Assembly: GCA_015655255.1 (NCBI GenBank)
Contig: JAATFJ010000114.1
Location: 1-5,428 of the forward strand
Length of the DNA stretch: 5,428 nt
Source: Actinomycetales bacterium
GTDB taxonomy: Bacteria; Actinomycetota; Actinomycetes; Actinomycetales; Microbacteriaceae
Direction: 5' to 3'
The number at the start of each line of letters is the position of its first letter. Position 1 is the first letter of the stretch. Position numbers and translations under genes: made by a program. Shown one piece after another: positions 1 through 5,428 of this stretch. Under the pieces are notes generated by a model that saw nothing but the letters and a program-made list of their open reading frames with translations, did not search any database and had not been told where the DNA came from.

Positions 1-233
1 AGCTCGCTCACCTCCTGACCGAGCTCGAAGGTCTCTGTGGAGGCCGTGCCGGGGTCGCCGTCGACGGTGACACCGTCGGAGGCCGATCCCGCATCCGGGG
101 ACGTCGCACAGAAGTCTCCGGACGAGGCCTCCGGGCTGGAGGTGTCACTCGGATCAGCGGCTCCGCTGCAGCCGGTCAGGAGCAGCGCCGCCGTGGCGAT
201 CGTGGACAGGAGCAGAATCGGACGTGTGTGCAC
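1..233 (-). CDS. Lipoprotein, probable FKBP-type peptidyl-prolyl isomerase (3'-truncated by window edge)
   Basis: This is the first 77 codons of a secreted lipoprotein reading leftwards off the window. The GTG start at 233 is chosen because a GAGG Shine-Dalgarno sequence lies 7 nt upstream and the product opens with a textbook lipoprotein signal: Arg4, a hydrophobic stretch over residues 6-19, then the lipobox L-T-G-C with Cys22 as the lipidated residue. A Ser/Pro/Ala/Asp-rich linker follows to about residue 50. The next part, S-D-G-V-T-V-D-G-D-P-G at 52-62 followed by a T-E-T-F strand, resembles the start of the domain in actinobacterial FKBP-type prolyl isomerase lipoproteins, which assist folding outside the membrane. 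The lipoprotein nature is seen directly. The FKBP assignment rests on remembered family resemblance, because the catalytic domain lies outside. It could be another lipoprotein. It is divergent from the acyltransferase gene. Confidence 0.7.
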   Translation of the reverse strand, partial: MHTRPILLLSTIATAALLLTGCSGAADPSDTSSPEASSGDFCATSPDAGSASDGVTVDGDPGTASTETFELGQEVSE

Positions 234-240
234 AGGAGGA

Positions 241-244
241 CCTC
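241..244 (-). promoter_or_regulatory. Shine-Dalgarno site of the lipoprotein gene
   Basis: GAGG on the minus strand, 7 nt before the GTG at 233. It decides the start, since no other in-frame start nearby gives a complete signal peptide and lipobox. No convincing -10/-35 pair was identified for this gene in the 125-bp divergent gap. Confidence 0.6.
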
Positions 245-346
245 AGAACGATAGCGGGGACCCGTCCATCATGTCCTATTCCCCTTTGCCCGCGCTGGGA
301 GCCGTGCCGCGCGCGGTGCATTCCCTCGTCGGCATATCCTCCCCGG

Positions 347-352
347 TAGTCT
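347..352 (+). promoter_or_regulatory. Candidate -10 element of the acyltransferase gene (leaderless)
   Basis: TAGTCT fits the actinobacterial TAnnnT -10 pattern and ends exactly 6 nt before the GTG at 359, so transcription would begin at or next to the start codon. No Shine-Dalgarno sequence is visible upstream of the GTG, which agrees with leaderless translation. No good -35 box is seen; TTCCCT at 321-326 is weak and too far away at a 20-nt spacer. A second TAnnnT, TATCCT at 335-340, would give a leader of about 12 nt, also without a ribosome binding site. Confidence 0.45.
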
Positions 353-358
353 TTTGCG

Positions 359-1171
359 GTGACCTCCGAGCAGCCCGATGAGCCTGTGCCCGCACCGGAA
401 GAGCCGCAGGGCGAGGACACGGAAGCGGCGGAAGACGAACGACGGCTTCGCCATGCGGGAATCACCTACCGCATGGGACGTGCGATCATCGCCCCGCTCG
501 CCCGCCTGATCTACCGGCCGCGCATCGAGGGCAGGGAACGCGTTCCCCGCACAGGACCCGTCATCTTCGCGAGCAATCACCTCTCCTTCATCGATTCGAT
601 CGCCCTTCCTGTGGCAGCGCCCCGCCCCGTCCATTTCCTGGCGAAGTCCAGCTACTTCGAGGGCACCGGGCTGAGCGGCGCGATCAGCCGCACCTTCTTC
701 TTCTCCATCGGCGCCATCCCCGTGCGCCGCGGCGCCGGTCAGGCCGCCCTCGACGCCCTCGATCAGCAGCGTCGCCTGCTCGAGGAGGGTCTTGCCGTCG
801 CGCTCTACCCTGAGGGCACCCGTTCCACGGACGGGCGTCTCTACAAGGGACGCACGGGCGTCGCATTCCTCGCTCTGCAGACCGGTGCCCCCGTCGTCCC
901 CGTGGGGCTCACGGGGACCGATCGGGTCATGCCCGTGGGGGCGAAGGTCCCGTCTCTGCGCGAGCGCGTGACGGTGCGCTTCGGCGATCCCATCGATGTG
1001 TCGACGCACGGTCCGGCCGAGAGCGGGAAGGCCCGTCGTCTGGCGACGGACGAGATCATGGCGGCGATCCACGCCCTCTCCGGCCAGGAGCTCGCCGGTG
1101 TCTACAACGAGCCCCCGGCGCAGGGCACGATCGAGAAGATCAAGCAGGCTCTCCCGCACGAACGGCGCTGA
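359..1171 (+). CDS. PlsC-family lysophospholipid acyltransferase (1-acyl-glycerol-3-phosphate acyltransferase)
   Basis: A 270-residue enzyme predicted to transfer an acyl group to lysophosphatidic acid or a related lysophospholipid at the inner face of the membrane, in phospholipid synthesis. The family signatures appear in order: the H-x4-D catalytic motif in N-H-L-S-F-I-D (His74, Asp79), the I-P-V-R-R motif (120-124), Y-P-E-G-T-R-S (150-156) for the glycerol-phosphate site, and G-A-P-V-V-P-V (176-182). Residues 1-35 are acidic and Pro/Glu-rich, probably disordered; the conserved fold begins near residue 37. GTG at 359 is preferred because of the -10 element just upstream. ATG at 473 (residue 39) is the main alternative and would remove only the acidic tail. 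Residues 38-52 are hydrophobic and may be a membrane-associated helix. The 3' end overlaps the converging OsmC gene by 32 bp. The exact acyl acceptor is not determinable, as actinobacteria often carry several paralogues. Confidence 0.92.
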   Translation: MTSEQPDEPVPAPEEPQGEDTEAAEDERRLRHAGITYRMGRAIIAPLARLIYRPRIEGRERVPRTGPVIFASNHLSFIDSIALPVAAPRPVHFLAKSSYFEGTGLSGAISRTFFFSIGAIPVRRGAGQAALDALDQQRRLLEEGLAVALYPEGTRSTDGRLYKGRTGVAFLALQTGAPVVPVGLTGTDRVMPVGAKVPSLRERVTVRFGDPIDVSTHGPAESGKARRLATDEIMAAIHALSGQELAGVYNEPPAQGTIEKIKQALPHERR

Positions 1172-1649
1172 TCGCTGCCTCGTGGCGGACGGGGAAATTC
1201 ACCGAGTTTGCGATGAAGCACCACTCATGCGCCTGCGCGTGCGCTCGCTGTGCGGCGGGGATCATCGCCTCCTCCGCGACGACGACCTCGGGACGCAGCA
1301 GCACCTCGGTGAAGGCGCCGCCCCCGGAGCCGTCTTCGCGCAGGACGCCCGTCGCGCTGTCGCGGTAGGAGACGACGATGACGTTTTCCCTGACGCAGGC
1401 GTGCAGATAAGACAGCAGATGGCACTCGGAGAGCGCGGCCAGCAGCATGTCCTCGGGGTTCCAGCGGGTTGCGTCCCCGCGGAAGGCTTTGTCGGCGGAG
1501 GCGAGGAGCGCCGGCTTCCCCGCGACCTCGACGGTGACGGCGCGGTCGTAGTCGCGATAGCCGCTCGTGCCGCTCCCCCGGTTTCCCGTCCATTCGGTCG
1601 TGAGCGCGTAACGGTGTTCCCCGAAGGGCAGGGCAGGGGAAGCGGTCAT
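1140..1649 (-). CDS. OsmC-family thiol-dependent peroxidase-like protein
   Basis: A 169-residue cytoplasmic protein of the OsmC/Ohr superfamily, whose members reduce organic or other hydroperoxides with a pair of cysteines. Both are present: Cys76 in A-L-S-E-C-H, at the start of the central helix, and Cys144 in H-E-W-C-F-I-A-N. The preceding W-N-P-E-D-M-L-L-A-A (63-72) and the early G-Y-R-D-Y segment (30-34) are typical of the actinobacterial OsmC group rather than classic Ohr. Length is slightly above the usual 135-150, with all core elements intact. The ATG at 1649 is chosen because the family pattern starts at once (H-R-Y near residue 12). The open frame continues upstream only as a shadow of the asparaginase gene. 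GGGGGA lies almost against the ATG, too close for a good ribosome binding site. It is divergent from the asparaginase gene across 69 bp and convergent with the acyltransferase gene. The physiological peroxide substrate is unknown. Confidence 0.9.
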   Translation of the reverse strand: MTASPALPFGEHRYALTTEWTGNRGSGTSGYRDYDRAVTVEVAGKPALLASADKAFRGDATRWNPEDMLLAALSECHLLSYLHACVRENVIVVSYRDSATGVLREDGSGGGAFTEVLLRPEVVVAEEAMIPAAQRAHAQAHEWCFIANSVNFPVRHEAAISAVRAGEPA

Positions 1650-1706
1650 GTCCCCCAGTGTCGCACGGCAGGCGCAGGGTCCCGCAGGCGCGCGGGTGTG
1701 CCCTAC

Positions 1707-1712
1707 TAGGCT
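1707..1712 (+). promoter_or_regulatory. Candidate -10 element of the asparaginase gene (leaderless)
   Basis: TAGGCT fits TAnnnT and ends exactly 6 nt before the ATG at 1719, the spacing expected when the start codon is the first transcribed base. The purine-rich GGAAGG between them abuts the ATG and is too close to act as a normal Shine-Dalgarno sequence. The hexamer overlaps a small palindrome, CCTA-C-TAGG (1702-1710). No -35 match is seen at 16-18 nt upstream. Confidence 0.5.
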
Positions 1713-1718
1713 GGAAGG

Positions 1719-2714
1719 ATGCTGCAGACGCTCACTTCCTCGGATGCCGTGGAGCTCGCCGTCGTCGAACGGAGCGGCTTCGTCGAATCCCGCCACAGCG
1801 GTGCCGCCGTCGTCTTCTCGGCCGACGGCGGCATCAGCGCCCGCTACGGGAACGCCGATGCGCTCGTCCTGCCCCGGTCGAGCCTCAAGCCGCTTCAGGC
1901 CATCGCGAGCGTGACGGCGGGAGCGGCGCTCACGGGCGAACAGCTCGCCCTCGCCACGGCGAGCCATGCGGGAACGGACCGGCACGCCGACCTCGTCCGC
2001 GAGGTGCTCACGGCGGGCGGACTCACCGAGGACGACCTCGCCTGCCCTCCGGCCTGGCCGTCGGACACGGCGACGCGCGACGAGCTCGTCCGCGAGCACG
2101 GCGCCCCCGCACGCATCCGCATGAACTGCTCGGGCAAGCACGCCGCGATGCTGCGCGCCTGCGTGGCAACGGGATGGCCCACACGCGGCTACCTCGACCC
2201 CACCCATCCGCTGCAGGCGCACATCCGCGAGGTCGTCGAGCGACTCACCGGGGAGAAGATCGCGCACACGGCGGTGGACGGCTGCGGGGCGCCTGTCCCC
2301 GCGATCTCGCTCGCAGGCCTCGGCCGCGCGATCCACCGCATCGGCACCGCTTCGGAGCGCTCTCCGTTCGCGCTGCACCGCGTCGCCGGTTCGCTCGTCC
2401 GCGCCGTGCGCGACCACCCCTGGGTCATCGACGGTCCCGGCCGGGCAGACACGATCGCCATCGAGCGGCTCGGCGTCTTCGCCAAGGGCGGCGCCGAGGG
2501 GATCATGGTCATGGTCGCCCCCGATGGGACGACGGTCGCGCTGAAGGTGCTCGACGGCTCGGCGCGCGCGGCCACGATCGTCGCCGCGACGCTGCTCGCC
2601 CATGCGGGCGCCCTGTCCCTCAGCGATGTCGAGGGTCTCGCCGCCGCGCTCCCCCTCGCGGTGCTCGGCGGCGGCACGGAGGTCGGGACGATCCGCGCGA
2701 CCGTCGTCGGCTGA
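1719..2714 (+). CDS. L-asparaginase, Asparaginase_II (ReAV-like, class 3) family
   Basis: A 331-residue enzyme predicted to hydrolyse L-asparagine to aspartate and ammonia. It belongs to the family of the inducible Rhizobium etli asparaginase, which is unrelated to the classic E. coli type I/II enzymes and to the Ntn-hydrolase type. The family's known active-site elements are all visible: S-x-x-K in R-S-S-L-K-P (Ser54, Lys57), C-S-G-K-H (Cys137, Lys140), D-G-C-G-A-P (Asp187, Cys189), and a late K-G-G-A-E-G loop (256-261). In the R. etli enzyme the second motif lysine and the two cysteines bind a zinc ion beside the serine nucleophile; transfer of that role here is inference from motif identity. 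There is no signal peptide, so it is cytoplasmic. Length is normal for the family. The ATG follows a candidate leaderless promoter. The gene stands alone on its strand, so no pathway partner is apparent; it ends 25 bp before the stop of the converging ATPase gene. Confidence 0.92.
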   Translation: MLQTLTSSDAVELAVVERSGFVESRHSGAAVVFSADGGISARYGNADALVLPRSSLKPLQAIASVTAGAALTGEQLALATASHAGTDRHADLVREVLTAGGLTEDDLACPPAWPSDTATRDELVREHGAPARIRMNCSGKHAAMLRACVATGWPTRGYLDPTHPLQAHIREVVERLTGEKIAHTAVDGCGAPVPAISLAGLGRAIHRIGTASERSPFALHRVAGSLVRAVRDHPWVIDGPGRADTIAIERLGVFAKGGAEGIMVMVAPDGTTVALKVLDGSARAATIVAATLLAHAGALSLSDVEGLAAALPLAVLGGGTEVGTIRATVVG

Positions 2715-2730
2715 CCCAGAGTTCTCCTGT

Positions 2731-2752
2731 CGGGGAGCTTCATTGCTCCCCG
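2731..2752. terminator. Bidirectional hairpin terminator between converging genes
   Basis: A perfect 8-bp inverted repeat (CGGGGAGC / GCTCCCCG) with a 6-nt loop, TTCATT. It lies 16 nt after the asparaginase stop and contains the TGA stop of the minus-strand ATPase gene in its loop and right arm. On the plus strand it is followed by TTCCTCCC, a weak pyrimidine run; on the minus strand no U-tract follows. A GC-rich stem with a poor U-tract is common in high-GC actinobacteria. The position between convergent 3' ends supports a role for both genes. Confidence 0.7.
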
Positions 2753-5428
2753 TTCCTCCCGCCGATTACCGTCTCTGTACGGCTTACCCGATTCGTGTCG
2801 CTGACCGACTCCGTGCCGCCGTTCGTGCCGCCCGGGCGGCGCGCTCCCCTGCTCTCGCGCACCGTCGCGTCGAGGCAACGGAGGAGGACGCGACGAGGCG
2901 AGTCCCCTGCGACGATGCTCCAGGCACGTCCCGCTCCCTTCCTCGCATAGGGCGGCAGCTCGCGGTGCCCGCCGATAGTGCGCACCTCACTCGCGCACTC
3001 GGCGAGGATGAGCAGCTCTCCGTCGGATCGGATGCGCTGTGCGAGCGTCCAGTTCCGTTGCCATCCCTCCGGATCGCCGACGATGATCGTGCCCGCACCC
3101 GGTGCCGCAGCGCGGGCCGGATCCACGAACGCGGAGGACAGCGGTGCCGGGGACGACGCAACAGCTCCCGCCGAGGACGATGTTCCCGCCAGGACGACGC
3201 CGGGGGCCCGCTCCTCCAGGGCGACGACCTCGCACGCGGGAAAGGCGGCGCGGAGCTGTCTCGTGACATGTGCGGGGTTTCCCGCCACGACGGCCGTGGC
3301 CGATTCGCCGGGCTCCCACGCGGCGACGCGCGAGCGGCGCCGACCCGGTGCGCTCTTCTCCGGTGTCCAGGCGAGCTGCAGCTCCCGATCGCCGTGCCGG
3401 GCTCGCCCGGGCGGACGATCGCGGCGGAAACCGTCGGGCTCTCCGCCCGCCGAGATGTGCTCCAGCTTGCCGCCCACGCGCAGGAGCAGTCGTTCCGGCA
3501 GCGCATCGAGCACGCGGGCGACGGGCCCGGTCCCCCGCGCGGCGGTGATCACGACCGTGCAGCCGAGCACGCCCGCGGAGCGCACGAACTGTTCGCAGCG
3601 TTCGAGGAACGCACTCGCGTACTCCGGCGGGAAGGCGGCGAGGAGCAGATCGAGATCGTCGCACAGCACGAGCGCAGGAGGGGAGACCGAAGGATCGGCC
3701 AGACGCGGGAGGATATCCCACGCCTGTTCGGGATCATCGGGGATCCACACGCTCTCGGGTTCCTGCGCAGCAAGCGTGCGCAGCGCGGTGGACCGCCCCG
3801 AGCCGCTGCCGCCGACGAGGGCGAGTCCTCGGTCTGTGCCGGGGCGCACCGCGATCACAGGCTGCCGCTGCTGGTCCGGTTCGTCGGCGAGGCCGAGGAG
3901 CAGCCCACCGGGGTTCCCTCTCCCCGCGAGTTCTTCGAGCTCGATCCGTTCCGGAAGAGGCGGAAGCCAGGGGCTGGACGGTCGCGCGCTGCCCGCCCAG
4001 CGTCGGCGCACGGCCTCCCTGTCCGCGTCCCCCGCCCGTGCCACGCGCATCACCTGCGGCTCGATGTCCTGCGGGCGCCGGAGGAAGGCAAGCCCGCGGG
4101 AGTCCGCACCGCCGGGAAGCTCGGCGGCAGCGTCGGAGCCGATGACGAGGCGACTGTCCGCGGCCTCCGCGACACGCAGGCTCAGACGCAGGGGGCAGTT
4201 CGCGGCGAGGGCGTCACGGATGACGCCCGTCGCGCGCTGTGTGCCGAGGATGAGATGCATTCCCAGTGCGCGCCCCCGTGCGGCAAGATCGGTGAACACC
4301 GCCGCAAGGTCGTCATGCTCCTGCAACAGCGCGGCGAACTCGTCGACGACGATGACGAGCCGCGGCAGCCGCACACCGTCCTCGTCGATGCTCCGCGCTC
4401 CCGCTGCCGCGAGCACGCCCTCCCGCCGCCGCAGCTCCGCCGTGAGACTCTGCACGCCGCGCCGGGCCTCCTCCGCATCGAGGTCGGTGATGACAGCCGC
4501 GACGTGCGGCACCGCCCGCAACGGCTCGAAGGCGGATCCGCCCTTGAAGTCCGCAAGGACGAAGACGACCTCCTCGGGGGCGTGCGCTCCCGCGATGGCG
4601 ACGATCCAACTCGCGAGCAGTTCGCTCTTGCCCGCTCCCGTCATCCCCGTGACGATCGCGTGCGGGCCGTCGGCGACGAGGTCGAGAACGGGATCCCCGT
4701 CCAGTGCACGACCCAGCCGCACGGCGAGTCCTCGATTCCCCTCGGCCGTGGGTTGCACGAGTTCGGCGAGGCCGAGCGCGGTGGGGAGCACCGCATCCCT
4801 CTGCTCCATCCGTGCACTGCGCGCCGCGACGATCCGCGCCTGTGCGAGGGACAGTCCCTCCGCCGCGATCTCGTGCTCCTCCGTCGCCGTGCGCACCCGC
4901 GCCGACAGCGGATGCACGCAGTCGACGACGGTCGTCACGCCTTCGGGGACGTCCGCGCCTGGCGCGCAGAGCCAAAGGTGCGCATCGGAGACGGGCGGCC
5001 GCTCCCCCTCCCGCACGAGGGCGATCCGCCAGGCCCGCGTGCGCCCGAGCTGTGCGTGCGGGAAATCGCCCAGGCCGAGGTCATCGAGCCCCTCGCCGAG
5101 GAGGGCGAGCGATGACGCGGGGTGCGTGAGACAGAGCTGCACAAGGAGCGCGCGGGCCACCGCAGCGATGACAGGCCCCGGCCCGCGCAGGCAGAGACCG
5201 CGCCCGAGTGGCACCGTGAGCGGCGCCTGTTCCAGCACCGCCGCGCGGGCACGGAAGTCGGCGGCTCGTGCGCCTGCGCCACCGGACGTGCGCAGCCCGC
5301 TGCGCACGTGCCCCGCGCCGATGACCATGCTCGTCTGCGCGTCGACGGGGCTCCTGTCGCGGAGCGGGGCCTCCCGCAGACACCCTGCCGCGTCCCGGTG
5401 CCGCCGCCGCAGATGTTCCACTTCCTGG
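2740..5428 (-). CDS. FtsK/SpoIIIE-type ATPase, EccC/EssC-like (type VII secretion-like motor), 5' end outside window
   Basis: At least 895 codons, open at the right edge. Residues are numbered from GTG 5421, which is probably internal, since the frame continues upstream and related proteins begin with membrane helices not seen here. Residues 30-170 resemble the pre-ATPase region of EccC/EssC. The first ATPase module is canonical: Walker A G-M-T-G-A-G-K-S (259-266), the family motif D-F-K-G-G (291-295), Walker B V-I-V-V-D-E-F (356-362), T-Q-R (394-396) and D-S-R-L-V-I-G (422-428). A second module is degenerate: G-G-S-G-S-G-R-S-T (537-545) has Arg for the Walker A lysine, and its Walker B-like segment ends D-D (588-589). 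P-P-G-R (670-673) and E-L-Q-L-A (680-684) match the end of such modules. Residues 700-850 form a C-terminal domain without recognised motifs, then a Gly/Arg/Thr-rich tail. Such ATPases power export of WXG100-type substrates. That role is inferred, because no substrate gene is in the window; a DNA-translocating FtsK is less likely without a gamma domain. Confidence 0.85.
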   Translation of the reverse strand, partial: QEVEHLRRRHRDAAGCLREAPLRDRSPVDAQTSMVIGAGHVRSGLRTSGGAGARAADFRARAAVLEQAPLTVPLGRGLCLRGPGPVIAAVARALLVQLCLTHPASSLALLGEGLDDLGLGDFPHAQLGRTRAWRIALVREGERPPVSDAHLWLCAPGADVPEGVTTVVDCVHPLSARVRTATEEHEIAAEGLSLAQARIVAARSARMEQRDAVLPTALGLAELVQPTAEGNRGLAVRLGRALDGDPVLDLVADGPHAIVTGMTGAGKSELLASWIVAIAGAHAPEEVVFVLADFKGGSAFEPLRAVPHVAAVITDLDAEEARRGVQSLTAELRRREGVLAAAGARSIDEDGVRLPRLVIVVDEFAALLQEHDDLAAVFTDLAARGRALGMHLILGTQRATGVIRDALAANCPLRLSLRVAEAADSRLVIGSDAAAELPGGADSRGLAFLRRPQDIEPQVMRVARAGDADREAVRRRWAGSARPSSPWLPPLPERIELEELAGRGNPGGLLLGLADEPDQQRQPVIAVRPGTDRGLALVGGSGSGRSTALRTLAAQEPESVWIPDDPEQAWDILPRLADPSVSPPALVLCDDLDLLLAAFPPEYASAFLERCEQFVRSAGVLGCTVVITAARGTGPVARVLDALPERLLLRVGGKLEHISAGGEPDGFRRDRPPGRARHGDRELQLAWTPEKSAPGRRRSRVAAWEPGESATAVVAGNPAHVTRQLRAAFPACEVVALEERAPGVVLAGTSSSAGAVASSPAPLSSAFVDPARAAAPGAGTIIVGDPEGWQRNWTLAQRIRSDGELLILAECASEVRTIGGHRELPPYARKGAGRAWSIVAGDSPRRVLLRCLDATVRESRGARRPGGTNGGTESVSDTNRVSRTETVIGGRNGEQ

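Noticed and set aside
248..253. TATCGT on the minus strand as -10 of the lipoprotein gene
   Set aside because: It would place the transcription start at about 241, on top of the GAGG Shine-Dalgarno sequence, which would then be lost from the transcript. The upstream AGGACA is only a partial -35 match.
37..381. 114-codon plus-strand open frame at the left end
   Set aside because: It runs across the lipoprotein gene and the divergent promoter region, with no domain and no ribosome binding site. The minus-strand lipoprotein explains the coding signal.
269..1159. 296-codon minus-strand open frame antisense to the acyltransferase gene
   Set aside because: No domain, Arg/Gly/Asp-rich composition, and exactly opposite a well-supported PlsC-family gene.
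1650..2603. Upstream extension of the OsmC reading frame to 2603
   Set aside because: The extension is antisense to the asparaginase gene, has no motif, and the OsmC family pattern begins right at the ATG at 1649.
1658..2950. 430-codon plus-strand open frame over the asparaginase gene in another phase
   Set aside because: Arg/Pro-rich low-complexity product with no recognisable domain. The overlapping asparaginase frame has complete active-site motifs.
2602..5115. Very long plus-strand open frame (837 codons) antisense to the ATPase gene
   Set aside because: The product is rich in Arg, Gly, Asp and Glu without any domain or motif, and it mirrors the ATPase frame. In very GC-rich DNA the antisense frame of a real gene often lacks stops. 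The minus-strand frame has clear Walker motifs.
5419..5421. GTG at 5421 as the true start of the ATPase
   Set aside because: The frame stays open to the window edge, no clear ribosome binding site can be judged in the 7 remaining bases, and related proteins have N-terminal membrane helices that are missing here. It is treated as internal.

Overview
The window is very GC-rich, with mostly G/C third codon positions, GTG starts, short intergenic gaps and no strong -35 boxes. This suggests a high-GC actinobacterium. The protein style (FKBP-type lipoprotein, OsmC protein with a W-N-P-E-D/A-L-S-E-C core, FtsK/EccC-like ATPase) looks like Microbacteriaceae, probably Microbacterium or a close relative. 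That placement is inference, because no rRNA or other marker gene is present.

Layout from left to right: (1) 1-233, minus strand, the N-terminal part of a lipoprotein that resembles actinobacterial FKBP-type peptidyl-prolyl isomerases; it runs off the left edge. (2) 234-358, a 125-bp divergent promoter region. (3) 359-1171, plus strand, a PlsC-family lysophospholipid acyltransferase. (4) 1140-1649, minus strand, an OsmC-family thiol peroxidase-like protein whose 3' end overlaps the acyltransferase 3' end by 32 bp. (5) 1650-1718, a 69-bp divergent promoter region. (6) 1719-2714, plus strand, an L-asparaginase of the Rhizobium-inducible (ReAV-like, Asparaginase_II) type. (7) 2731-2752, a perfect GC-rich hairpin placed to terminate both converging genes. 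(8) 2740-5428, minus strand, a large FtsK/SpoIIIE-type ATPase resembling the EccC/EssC motors of type VII secretion; it is open at the right edge, so its N-terminus lies outside.

The genes alternate in strand and do not form one operon. They look like ordinary housekeeping or stress functions: envelope protein folding, phospholipid synthesis, peroxide defence and asparagine hydrolysis. They sit next to the end of what may be a type VII secretion-like locus continuing beyond the right edge. The two plus-strand genes each have a TAnnnT -10-like hexamer ending exactly 6 nt before the start codon, with no usable Shine-Dalgarno sequence, so both may be leaderless. I found no mobile element, CRISPR array, tRNA or rRNA, and no convincing new multi-gene system. 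No stretch longer than 300 bp lacks a gene.
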